Part shown: in pieces, positions 36,553-45,028 of the stretch
Layout: each line of letters starts with the position of its first letter
Position numbering within the stretch: position 1 is the stretch's first letter
From: a bacterium
GTDB lineage: Bacteria; SZUA-79; Acidulodesulfobacterales; Acidulodesulfobacteraceae
Assembly: GCA_027318865.1 (NCBI GenBank)
Contig: DAHVOJ010000007.1
Location: 1-56,733, forward strand
Reading direction: 5' to 3'
Length of the DNA: 56,733 bases
Notes under the pieces: model-generated
Database searches by the model: none
Told to the model about the DNA's origin: nothing
What the model saw: only the letters and a program-made list of their open reading frames with translations
Program-made: the position numbers and the translations under genes

Positions 36553-37410
36553 CTATAATTTCATCCATTTTTCTATATTTAGTTCTTCCCAATTTTCAAA
36601 GAGAAGATTCTTGGGAAGATTCTTCAAATTAAAGTCTTTTTCAGATATTTCAGATAGTTCAATATGTTTTACATAGTTATAGCGTACAGAATTAGAGCTT
36701 TCCCATTGTATTTTACGCGTATTAGTATTATTTATATACGAAATGAGTGGTTCAAAAGTTTCTTCATTTACACCATCAAAATACATAATTGAAAATTTAC
36801 TTTCGGAATTTTTGTTAAATTCTTCTATGGTTTTAAAGAATTCTATAATAGAATTTTGTTCTTTAAATTTTTCAAAATACGATTTGGGTGCAAGTAAAAT
36901 TAATTTTTCAATTTTCCCCCTATCAGATTTATCTAATTTTTTTAATAAGCAATAATCTTTTATAAGCTCTATGAAAGCATATAAAGGTGTATTAGCAGTT
37001 GTTTTGAGTTCAATTAAATATTTATTATCTTCCTCATTATGCTCATTATTTGAATATATTAAATCTATAGATTCTTTGTTGTTTGACCCTATGCATAATT
37101 GATTAAAAATTTTAAGATTCAAAAATGTAATAATACGTTCAAGGCTTTCTTCAAAAGATTTGAATTCTGGGAGGTTGGAATTTTTAACTATTGAAATTTC
37201 AGTATTTTTCTTAAGGTTTATTGTGCGCCCTCTCTCTTCTCTAGTTTTATTAATTTTAACTAAAGGAGATATTTTTTTTTCTAAATCTTCTTTTTCTTTG
37301 GAATGAGTGTAGTTATTCCAACCAGTTTTAGTGTCTATCCATCTTTTTTTAGCATCTATGCTTCTTTTATCACCTTGTAATTTTTCAATTATTACTCCCA
37401 TGTTTGACAT
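36553..37410 (-). CDS. PD-(D/E)XK-like putative nuclease, last gene of the operon
   Basis: A 285-residue protein with no name I can give. A charged N-terminal part (about 1-80) precedes a fold with D116 (SIDLIY), E134 and K136 (YLIELKTTANTP), the spacing of a restriction-endonuclease-like D...ExK site. The middle includes LILLAPKSYFEKF and FSIMYFDGV strands. GAGGAGG precedes the ATG at 37410. It follows the MBL nuclease by 75 bp and ends the operon. Likely a DNA or RNA nuclease, by inference. Confidence 0.72.
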   Translation of the reverse strand: MSNMGVIIEKLQGDKRSIDAKKRWIDTKTGWNNYTHSKEKEDLEKKISPLVKINKTREERGRTINLKKNTEISIVKNSNLPEFKSFEESLERIITFLNLKIFNQLCIGSNNKESIDLIYSNNEHNEEDNKYLIELKTTANTPLYAFIELIKDYCLLKKLDKSDRGKIEKLILLAPKSYFEKFKEQNSIIEFFKTIEEFNKNSESKFSIMYFDGVNEETFEPLISYINNTNTRKIQWESSNSVRYNYVKHIELSEISEKDFNLKNLPKNLLFENWEELNIEKWMKL

Positions 37411-37485
37411 TATAGATCCCTCCTCAATATTGGTTATTTAATTAAAATTTATTTTGATTTACACAAAAATCTCACAATTTAACTA

Positions 37486-38703
37486 TTAAACCTCCATCAC
37501 CTCCCCGTTTTTAAGTATTTTAACCTTTTCAAAGCTTTCAAACTCTTCTGGATTTGCGGTATGAACTGGAATTATCACCTCCGGATTTATATGGTTAATA
37601 AACTCTTCTAAATCTTTTTTTGAAGTATGGCCAGATATGTGTATAAACTTATACGGAATATTATATGTTTTAATGGATTTCTGAATTTTGTCTTTTTCAA
37701 AATAGCCTCTCCACATTGAATATATTAAAGAAGATTTATCAAAAAAATGATTTTCTTCAAGAATACTTTGATAAGAACCTTTATAAAATAAAACATATTG
37801 TTGTGGGTTTTTTGCTATTGTTTCGGGTATGCGTCTATGTTTTTTATACGGTTCTAATATATCAAATAATTTATCGTTTTTAACTTTCCTCTTTTGAGAA
37901 TAATTTAAAAAAAGATGCACCTTGTCCCAAGTTCCGTTTGGTATGTTTTCATTATTTATATTGCGTAATATTTCTAAAGTATAAAGATCCGTTAAAATTT
38001 CTCTGCCTGCTTTCAGGGCTGCTTTGTAAGCAGTTACTAATCTGTCTATGTTAATACTTGAAAACGCAATTAATGATAAGCCTTCAGTGCCTTTTATAAA
38101 ATCGACCATTTCGGGAATTAAATCTTCTTCATTCATACGTTTGTCGTCTGAAGACGCTATATTAGTGCCTTCCGCTAAAAGGACATCTATTTTTGGAAGT
38201 TCCTTGTATAGATTTTTGGTCATATATCGTTTTCTTCCGGTAAATCTTATGTCTGCGGTATAAAAAATAGATTTTTTGCCGTCGGTTATGTAAAAGGCAT
38301 GGGCGTCATAAACGGAATGGTCAATAAGATAAGGTATAACGGTAAATGGACCGCATTTAATTTCCTCTTTGTCTTTAAAGGTTTTAACATTTTCTAAATT
38401 AATGCCTTTATCGTAAAATAATTGAGCCGTTTTTAATATATTTAAAGACGGTTCTCCCATATATATAGGAATATTTGAAACGTTTTTTAAACTTCCGTAA
38501 TGGTCGGCATGGGCATGGCTTAAAAATATTGCCAATATATTGGTGTCCTTTTTAATGGATTCAAAATCAATTAGTTCGGGATTTGGGTCTTCTATTTCCG
38601 ATAATGGAATGCCGGCGTCTAAAAAAATACTTTGGCCGCCTAAAGAAATTTGTATGCAGTTACCGCCTATCTCTTCGGCGCCTTTTAATATTTTTATTTC
38701 CAT
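37486..38703 (-). CDS. Metallo-beta-lactamase-fold nuclease (RNase J/beta-CASP-like)
   Basis: A 405-residue MBL-fold protein. LSHAHADHYGS (about 61-71) is the HxHxDH zinc site; YLIDHSVYDAH, FYTADIRF and the later HISGHTS and IPVHTANPEEF complete the ligands and the beta-CASP-type motifs B and C. The KGAEEIGGNCIQI start is like RNase J and CPSF73-type enzymes. It lacks their KOW or other RNA-binding extensions. ATG 38703 follows GGAG; an ATG four codons earlier is possible. It lies 46 bp after the ATPase gene. Probable nucleic-acid hydrolase. Confidence 0.88.
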   Translation of the reverse strand: MEIKILKGAEEIGGNCIQISLGGQSIFLDAGIPLSEIEDPNPELIDFESIKKDTNILAIFLSHAHADHYGSLKNVSNIPIYMGEPSLNILKTAQLFYDKGINLENVKTFKDKEEIKCGPFTVIPYLIDHSVYDAHAFYITDGKKSIFYTADIRFTGRKRYMTKNLYKELPKIDVLLAEGTNIASSDDKRMNEEDLIPEMVDFIKGTEGLSLIAFSSINIDRLVTAYKAALKAGREILTDLYTLEILRNINNENIPNGTWDKVHLFLNYSQKRKVKNDKLFDILEPYKKHRRIPETIAKNPQQYVLFYKGSYQSILEENHFFDKSSLIYSMWRGYFEKDKIQKSIKTYNIPYKFIHISGHTSKKDLEEFINHINPEVIIPVHTANPEEFESFEKVKILKNGEVMEV

Positions 38704-38749
38704 AATTGTCTCCATTTAACTCTTTTAAATTAATATTAGAATAGATTAA

Positions 38750-40405
38750 TTAATTTTGCAATAGATTTATTTTTTTAATCCCCCATTTTCCGTTTGCAAG
38801 CGTATAGTAGCATTGACCGACTTCTAAGCTGGCTAAAGGTCTTACGTCTATTACGTGCGGGTATCCCGGTTTTTCAGGAACGATAGATCTGATTAAGTTT
38901 TTTAGTTTTGGGTCCTGACTTCTAAAGAAAAACCTGTTGGCGCAATTTATCGTTATTATATCTACAACGTTTTCAGCGTTGCCGTAATTAATGAGCTGAT
39001 TAGAGACCGCATTTAAAAGAGACTGATAGGATTGGGTCGCAAGAATACATGAGATTTTATAAGCCCTGCAGATGTCAAGAAAATTTTGTTCGCCCGTAAT
39101 AGTATCTCCGGTTATGTACTTATGGAATTCGTCGCTAATATAGAAGGCGGGAAAATTTCTTTTGCCGGCTTCGTAGGTTGAAAGCATAAACTTAAAAAAT
39201 TTAGTTTTTAAAATTGTGCCTAACATTCCTTCTATTTTGGAAATTTTAAGCGTAGGAGAAAAAATAATTATTTTATGATTTAATATGGCTTTTTCTATAT
39301 TTAAATATTTTTTGTTATTCTTATCTTCATTATATTCATCGAAAGGATCAAGCCAAATTTTTTTATTTAAATCGGTGGAAGAATAATCCGAAATAAATGG
39401 GGATAGCGTAAGTATTATGCTTCCATAAGTTTCTTTGCCTAAACTTTTGCTGTTGATTAAAAAGCCGGAACCTCGCAAGTTGCCGACTTTTTGTTCGTCT
39501 GATATTGAAATGTTTGGTGGTTTTGTCGCGTTAGAAGTTGAATTTGCCCTGTTTGCTCTAAGTTTTTCTTCTAAATTTTTATATTCTGCTTTTTCTTTTT
39601 GATCGCCTGACGTTTCGAAATTATTATTAACTCTCACATGCGGTCTTCTAATTTCTTCAACTTTGTTTTCTTGAGGTTCTTCTTTATTACAGTTTGAAGC
39701 AACTTCATCGGTTTTATTTTCATCATCTGGTATTAAATCGCTTATCGTTTTAATAATTTTGTAATATTCTCTGTTGAGACCCGCGCTAGTAACTATAGTG
39801 CTGATATAATCTATAAATTTTTTAAAATTAATAAAATAAGGCTGGTCGTCCGAAATGCTTAGTTCTTGTTTTGAAATATATTTGCTTTCTTCTAATGCTT
39901 TCCATAATGATTTACCTGTTATATTTCTTACAGATTCATCAAACTGAATTATATTTCTGATAAAAACGGAGGCAAACTGAAACCACTCCCTATTTCTTGA
40001 ACCAAAATTATTACTGTTAAAAGAAGGGCTTAAGGTTATAAGCATTTCTATCTTGTCTTCCAAAGATTTATCTCTGTCGCCTTCAAAAAAATCGAAAATA
40101 TATTCTTCTTCAAAATCTATAATTCTATTTAATGTATCTTCGTCGTCTTTATATGATTCTTTGATAAACTTTTTTAGCTCGCTTAGTTTGGGATCTACCA
40201 CTAATACGGAAGCGCTATTCTTTTCGTCTTTATTATTATATTCTATAGCGGCTCTTAAAAGCGGTTTAATGATAGATACGGTTTTACCAGAACCTGTTTC
40301 GCCTATTATAAGAAAATGTCTTTGCATTACGTTTTCTAAAGGGATAGGATAGTTATCTTCAAAAATATTTTTAAGTACCGGAATTTCGAAAGTATTGATA
40401 TACAT
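38750..40405 (-). CDS. VirD4/HerA-like P-loop ATPase
   Basis: A 551-residue ATPase of the VirD4/TraD/HerA-FtsK superfamily. Walker A GETGSGKT at residues 35-42, Walker B FYISDE at about 421-426, sensor ILATQSYQSLL (about 454-464), and a TraD-like ending with INCANRFFFRSQDP. A low-complexity, polar insert (about 230-310) with Glu/Asn/Lys lies between the two halves. It lacks transmembrane helices seen in true coupling proteins, so it is probably cytosolic. Strong AAGGAG site. Could pump DNA, or work as the motor of the operon's system. Confidence 0.88.
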   Translation of the reverse strand: MYINTFEIPVLKNIFEDNYPIPLENVMQRHFLIIGETGSGKTVSIIKPLLRAAIEYNNKDEKNSASVLVVDPKLSELKKFIKESYKDDEDTLNRIIDFEEEYIFDFFEGDRDKSLEDKIEMLITLSPSFNSNNFGSRNREWFQFASVFIRNIIQFDESVRNITGKSLWKALEESKYISKQELSISDDQPYFINFKKFIDYISTIVTSAGLNREYYKIIKTISDLIPDDENKTDEVASNCNKEEPQENKVEEIRRPHVRVNNNFETSGDQKEKAEYKNLEEKLRANRANSTSNATKPPNISISDEQKVGNLRGSGFLINSKSLGKETYGSIILTLSPFISDYSSTDLNKKIWLDPFDEYNEDKNNKKYLNIEKAILNHKIIIFSPTLKISKIEGMLGTILKTKFFKFMLSTYEAGKRNFPAFYISDEFHKYITGDTITGEQNFLDICRAYKISCILATQSYQSLLNAVSNQLINYGNAENVVDIITINCANRFFFRSQDPKLKNLIRSIVPEKPGYPHVIDVRPLASLEVGQCYYTLANGKWGIKKINLLQN

Positions 40406-40424
40406 AAATTTTTCTCCTTAAAAA

Positions 40425-41141
40425 TTAATATTTTTTAATTTCGTCAATTAAATAAAAATTATATGCAATAATCGGATCTATAAATGTGTTTAAGGCAAAT
40501 AGTTTTGAATAAATATCAAAAAGATTAGATAATTTTTTATTTGATTTAATATCTTTTAGATTTTTAATCGACGGAACTTTTTTAATTTCACGTTGAAGTT
40601 TGCCATACAATTCATCTAAAGTTTTATTTGAAAAATCACATAAATCGTATTCTTGAAGACCATAATCGTTTTCATTGCGGTATTTATAACATTCTATCGC
40701 CGAACTGACTATAATATTTAAAATGCGGTTATCAATAGCTTCTAGCTCCTTTGATAGATTTTTAAGAGACGTCTTATTTATACTTCTTTTTTCAAGCCAG
40801 GCTTCGTGAAATAACATCATGCTATTTTCATAGCAAAATCTGTTGCCTATGTCTCCTAAAGCGCTTATGACGGCCGCAGCGCTTGAAGCTTTAGAAAGAA
40901 CTAATGTAGATATCTGAGCTTTGTTTTTCCAAATGGAAAGTCTTTCAAGATAAAAATCAAGGTAAGAAATTTCTCCTCCGGGAGAATCTATCTGTATCTC
41001 TATTTTATCGTATTTGTAATAGTCAAGGCAGATTTCTATGTCGTTACATAGTTTAAAAATGCTGTTTTGGTTTATTTCGTCAAGCAATTTTACTACTCCT
41101 ACATTTTGCTCGAAATTAATTCTCGGAATATATTGCTCCAT
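40425..41141 (-). CDS. ClpP/SppA-class serine protease-like protein
   Basis: A 238-residue crotonase-fold protein of the ClpP/SDH type. IQIDSPGGEISYLD (SPGG at 53-56) forms the oxyanion region, KASSAAA (Ser 86/87) holds the likely nucleophile and MLFHEA (His 112) the base. A later Asp completes the triad. It lacks the usual ClpP N-terminal loops, so oligomer form is unknown. AAGGAG before ATG; 16 bp after the regulator gene and 19 bp before the ATPase. The ATPase could feed it substrates. Confidence 0.85.
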   Translation of the reverse strand: MEQYIPRINFEQNVGVVKLLDEINQNSIFKLCNDIEICLDYYKYDKIEIQIDSPGGEISYLDFYLERLSIWKNKAQISTLVLSKASSAAAVISALGDIGNRFCYENSMMLFHEAWLEKRSINKTSLKNLSKELEAIDNRILNIIVSSAIECYKYRNENDYGLQEYDLCDFSNKTLDELYGKLQREIKKVPSIKNLKDIKSNKKLSNLFDIYSKLFALNTFIDPIIAYNFYLIDEIKKY

Positions 41142-41157
41142 TTTAGACTCCTTAAAT

Positions 41158-42618
41158 TTAAGATTTACTTTTTTCTTTCTCTTTCCAATTAGGTTTTATT
41201 CTTTCTTCTAATATTTTTTGAGCTATTTTCTCTCCGCCTTTAATCTTATATAAATCCAAATAAAGCTGTATGTCTGATACGACTTTTGTTTCATAGTGAA
41301 TTAAATGGTTAGGTTCTTTTTCAAATTCGTTTTTAACGGTTTGGATTTTGTAAAAAACGTCTTTTCCTAATTTGTCGGCATAGTCTTCGTCTAATGAGGG
41401 CTCGTCTTCAAAATAATCACCTTCCTTATTTAAATTTTCTATATTATTTTTAGACTCCTCTAAAACAATAAAATTTGCCCTTGAAGAACTTACGCGCGAT
41501 AAATCTAATTCCATCTTTAAATCGTATAAAGGGTCTATTTTTGAAGTACTGTTAAGAGAAGTATATTTTATGTAAAAAAATAGTTTATTATTATTAATCA
41601 TTTCTTTATCAGGAATATTTTTTAAAACTTCATAAGCTCCTGAAAATAAAGTTAGAGCGTAGTTAAATGAACCGTAATTAAAATCATTTTGCATAGTATT
41701 GCAAAAACTTTTAAGCCATTCATTGGCAATAAAATTTTTAGCGCCGTTGTTTTTGGAATCTAAAGACTTATTAAAAAAATAATGAACTTTATTGTATTTT
41801 TTAAATGAATAATTTTTAGCCCATTCATCAAGTATCAGTTCGGCAGTTTTAATGTCCTTTATGAAAAAAGTCTTCTTGTTTTCTTCAATCCATCCATTAA
41901 CTGACATCCCCTGCTTGATTTTTGATACCAACCCAATACTAACCCCGGTTATTTTGGATAAATCTTTAACATAGAATTTTTTAAATGGATTAATAAGCAT
42001 TACCCTAAATACTCTGCTTGATTTTGGCGAAAAAAGGGATTTTAGAGATTTATTTTCCGGTTCTGATTTATTGATAATTCTTAAACCTAAATCGTTTCTT
42101 TTATCGACGAAAACGTTTTTAAAAGACAAAAATATATTGCCGTTATAATCTATGCTGCCTATTCCGTAATTTTTATAATTTTCAACCTTTGCCTCGTTTA
42201 AATAAGGTGCGACGACGATGCCGTAAATGTCTTTATCATCTCCTATAAATTCTTTAATTCTTAATATGGCCCGATCTGCATATATTTTGCCGTACTTATC
42301 TTGATACAATAAAACGAATTTGAAAGGCGAATTTGAAATTAAAACTTCCAATACTAAAAAATTAATTTTGAAAACTTCGCTAAAGGATAAATAGCTTTTT
42401 TTGATTTTAATAAAAGGAATTTGCGAAATGACAAATTTTACTTTATCAATAATCTGAATCATCTCGGAATATTTATCGCTATTTTCGTTTTCTTTGCCCT
42501 TTTCGTTGTCGGTTGAATCGATTGAATTCATTTGATTGTTTATTTGGTTTAAATTGTTTACTTCATTATTTACTTCTTGGTTAATTTTGTTTTTATTTTC
42601 ATTATTTTCATCCTGCAT
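41158..42618 (-). CDS. HTH protein with AbiEi-like ends, first gene of the operon
   Basis: A 486-residue protein. An Asn/Glu-rich tail (1-50) is followed by a nuclease-like sheet with GIGSIDYNGNIFL (about 152-164), then a winged helix (about 210-250) with VKDLSKITGVSIGLVSKIKQ. The C-terminus has DIQLYLDLYKIKGGEKIAQK, like the end of AbiEi-type antitoxins. It probably binds DNA, and the three TGTTTCA sites in front of its gene are candidate targets. Whether it is an antitoxin-like regulator or a sensor cannot be told. The ribosome site is weak. Confidence 0.72.
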   Translation of the reverse strand: MQDENNENKNKINQEVNNEVNNLNQINNQMNSIDSTDNEKGKENENSDKYSEMIQIIDKVKFVISQIPFIKIKKSYLSFSEVFKINFLVLEVLISNSPFKFVLLYQDKYGKIYADRAILRIKEFIGDDKDIYGIVVAPYLNEAKVENYKNYGIGSIDYNGNIFLSFKNVFVDKRNDLGLRIINKSEPENKSLKSLFSPKSSRVFRVMLINPFKKFYVKDLSKITGVSIGLVSKIKQGMSVNGWIEENKKTFFIKDIKTAELILDEWAKNYSFKKYNKVHYFFNKSLDSKNNGAKNFIANEWLKSFCNTMQNDFNYGSFNYALTLFSGAYEVLKNIPDKEMINNNKLFFYIKYTSLNSTSKIDPLYDLKMELDLSRVSSSRANFIVLEESKNNIENLNKEGDYFEDEPSLDEDYADKLGKDVFYKIQTVKNEFEKEPNHLIHYETKVVSDIQLYLDLYKIKGGEKIAQKILEERIKPNWKEKEKSKS

Positions 42619-42740
42619 TTTTTAAATTTTACCCCCCTATATATATACGATTTTTTAAAAGTAAAATTGGTAATTTAACTTTTCTTTTTTTTAACGATAC
42701 AGAATCGTAGAAACGTAATTTTAATGAATTGATATAATAG

Positions 42741-42797
42741 ATGTTTCAATAAAATATAAATATAACAAATAGTGAAACAATAATTATATTGAAACAT
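42741..42797. promoter_or_regulatory. Operator with three TGTTTCA sites and divergent promoters
   Basis: ATGTTTCAAT (42741-42750), GTGAAACAAT (42772-42781) and ATTGAAACAT (42788-42797); the first and third are exact inverted copies and the centres are 31 and 16 bp apart. On the minus strand TTGACA (plus TGTCAA, 42811-42816) precedes them. On the plus strand TATAAT (42858-42863) precedes the phosphoesterase. A shared regulator, perhaps the HTH protein of the operon, is likely. Confidence 0.65.
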
Positions 42798-42898
42798 ATA
42801 AAAAAAATATTGTCAACACATTTTTTTAAAAAATTTTTATATTGCTATTTAATGTTGTATAATAACTTTAAAAGTAAATAAAAATAACAAAAATTTAA

Positions 42899-43513
42899 AT
42901 GATAATTACGGAAGATATGTTCGTCATATCGGATACTCATTTCGGGGATTTAGATTCCGTAGAAAACGCTTCCGATAAATACTTAGTAGATAATTGGAAT
43001 AAAACCGTCTCAGAAAACGATACCGTCCTGCACCTTGGAGATTTTACTTTAGACGATAACGATAAAGCGCTTAAAGAAAAGATAATAAAATACGGCAACC
43101 TTTTAAGCGGAAGGATATTGCTAATAAGGGGCAACCACGATACGGCTCCTGCAGGAGTTTATGAGTTAGCGGGTATAGAATTAGTGAACGAATTTAAAAA
43201 TCCGTGGTGTTCCGCTGTAACCGGAACGGTTAAGAATAAAAAGATACTTTTTTCGCATTATCCGATTATAGATTTATATTCAATTTTAAATACGCTGACT
43301 TATTTCACAAATAAACACGACTACAACAATTACCCGGATGAGAACCCGTTTAAATTCCCGATAGAACAGTTAGAGGAAATATTCATTAAGAACAAATTCG
43401 ACATTAACATCCATGGACATATTCATAATAAAATAAAACTTTTCGATAATCTCATAAACGTCTCTCCTGCTAATATAGGGTATTCGCCGGTAAAATTAGG
43501 AGATTTAATTTAA
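42899..43513 (+). CDS. Calcineurin-like metallophosphoesterase
   Basis: A 204-residue phosphoesterase with SDTHFGD (about 11-17), LHLGDFTLD (about 46-54), RGNHD (about 80-84), FSHYPI (about 119-124) and HGHIHNK (about 176-182), all metal ligands of the family. Close in form to YfcE-like and phage-type members. It is divergent from the five-gene operon and shares its promoter region, so it may be part of the same system (for example, hydrolysing a nucleotide signal) or a passenger. Confidence 0.92.
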   Translation: MIITEDMFVISDTHFGDLDSVENASDKYLVDNWNKTVSENDTVLHLGDFTLDDNDKALKEKIIKYGNLLSGRILLIRGNHDTAPAGVYELAGIELVNEFKNPWCSAVTGTVKNKKILFSHYPIIDLYSILNTLTYFTNKHDYNNYPDENPFKFPIEQLEEIFIKNKFDINIHGHIHNKIKLFDNLINVSPANIGYSPVKLGDLI

Positions 43514-43625
43514 ATATTTTTGATTCTTATAAAAAGTTACGGATTATATATAAAAACAAAACAATAAGGAAGTAAAAATATTTAAATCTGTTGAATTTAA
43601 ATGAAAATATCCTTGTTTTAGAGAG

Positions 43626-43779
43626 TAATTTTCTCGAGAATTTTATCCCTTTGTAAGTTTTCGGTTTTATCATTTTTAACTGAACGCTACCGTGCATTTT
43701 TCTATTTGTTTATCTGGTAATCCAATTTTTATTTGCGGCATAAAACCGAAAACATTACGCCGGGTTCTCGAGAAAATTA
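43626..43779. ncRNA. Long two-stem hairpin element (candidate ncRNA or DNA site)
   Basis: TAATTTTCTCGAGAA (43626-43640) pairs perfectly with 43765-43779 and GTTTTCGGTTTTAT (43657-43670) pairs perfectly with 43740-43753. The terminal loop is about 69 nt, and asymmetric internal loops of 16 and 11 nt separate the stems. No coding frame overlaps it. It lies between the phosphoesterase and an HTH gene. Type is uncertain. Confidence 0.6.
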
Positions 43780-43879
43780 CCCCTTATTATTTGTATTGTT
43801 TGATTTTGTTTACATTATTTAAATAAAATATAGTCATAGTCAGGAGATATGAAAATTTATATTTCTGGTTAGGGCGTGG

Positions 43880-44083
43880 TTATATATAATCTTTTATGAA
43901 GTTATATAAAGAACCTACGGATATTTTAGTATGATGTTTTTTCGTAAATTCTTTTTTGATTGCCCTAAAAGAATAGCCTTTTTTTACCATCTCTTGAATT
44001 TCAGACTTGTATATAAAAAGTTTTCTGAATTTTATATTCCTGTTATCCGCCATTTTCCTTTGAATTTCCGCTGTAGTTTTCAT
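43880..44083 (-). CDS. Small HTH protein beside the second recombinase
   Basis: About 67 residues, basic. QEMVKKGYSFRAIKKEFTKKHHTKISVGSLYNFIK is a helix-turn-helix of the resolvase/TraK kind. I start it at ATG 44083, 8 bp after GGAGG; an ATG at 44098 in frame overlaps the spacer. It lies right after the recombinase stop, so the two are co-translated. Possible excisionase or regulator of the recombinase. Confidence 0.68.
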   Translation of the reverse strand: MKTTAEIQRKMADNRNIKFRKLFIYKSEIQEMVKKGYSFRAIKKEFTKKHHTKISVGSLYNFIKDYI

Positions 44084-44101
44084 TTTTATTTCCTCCATTA
44101 T

Positions 44102-45028
44102 TTATTTTAAATAGGTTAAAGTAATATCCGGTCTATGGTGTCCGAGCAATTCTGATACCTGTCGGCGGGCTTCCTTTACATCAATGCCGGATTCGACCCT
44201 TTTAACAAACTCGACTTGCGCAAAGGTGTACCTTAAAGAATGCGTTCCTTCGTATTTAACATTGTTTTCGGCAAATGCCGCCTTTAATTCTTTTTCGTAT
44301 GAACTCCTTGATATTGAAAAAGAACGGTTATTTACGACATAACCGGCTATTTTTTCATACATTTCTTTACTAACTAAAGCATCCCGGTGATACCCGCCTT
44401 TGCCTTGAATATCGATTTTATTACCTACTTGCCAAGCTTTTATCTTTATGGCTTCGCTTTCTCTTAGTCCCGCCTTTAACTGTATAGTTGCGGCAATTTG
44501 GGCTTTCTCATTTTTAATCGAGCCTATTATTTTTTCGGCCACTTCATTGCTTAAGGCCCTGTTGACGTGAACAGATTTTTTAGCTTCAGGACGTAATTCT
44601 TTTTTAATTTTAATTAATTCTTCTTTACATGGAAACTTGCTTTCGCGTCCGTTCTTTTCAGCTTCCAATGCGATTATATTAATGCTTAATTTTTGGGCTT
44701 CTGATACGATATTTGATACAGTTCTTTGGTTTATACCTTTACCGTTTTTGCCGCCGTGTTCTATTTTATCGGCAAGATAGGCTTTAAATGCTTCTGCGGT
44801 TAAGGTATCCACCCGAATTGCAGAGTTTTGAAAGCCCTGCTCTTTCGCGAATGAGCATAAATTCCTTACAAAGTTTTCAAAGTTGCCTTGACTCCCATAA
44901 GAATGGTTTTTATCGCTATAATTTCTGTTATTCTCGCTTGTAAGTCCGGTTTTATTTCTATATTCGGATTTACTTACTCCGATACCGTCAATTTGATTTA
45001 GAACATCATTAATCGTTATTTTCTTCAT
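44102..45028 (-). CDS. Second tyrosine recombinase of GI-1
   Basis: A 308-residue recombinase of a different branch from the integrase. A SAM-like core-binding region (about 40-120) is followed by a catalytic domain with KAGLRESEAIKI (Arg I), GTHSLRYTFAQ (HxxR) and LLGHHRPDITLTYLK (His and Tyr). The protein stops right after the Tyr-Leu-Lys, unusually short at the C-terminus. AAGGAG before ATG. About 1 kb of structured non-coding DNA lies upstream. It may invert or resolve a site there, or derive from an older element. Confidence 0.88.
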   Translation of the reverse strand: MKKITINDVLNQIDGIGVSKSEYRNKTGLTSENNRNYSDKNHSYGSQGNFENFVRNLCSFAKEQGFQNSAIRVDTLTAEAFKAYLADKIEHGGKNGKGINQRTVSNIVSEAQKLSINIIALEAEKNGRESKFPCKEELIKIKKELRPEAKKSVHVNRALSNEVAEKIIGSIKNEKAQIAATIQLKAGLRESEAIKIKAWQVGNKIDIQGKGGYHRDALVSKEMYEKIAGYVVNNRSFSISRSSYEKELKAAFAENNVKYEGTHSLRYTFAQVEFVKRVESGIDVKEARRQVSELLGHHRPDITLTYLK

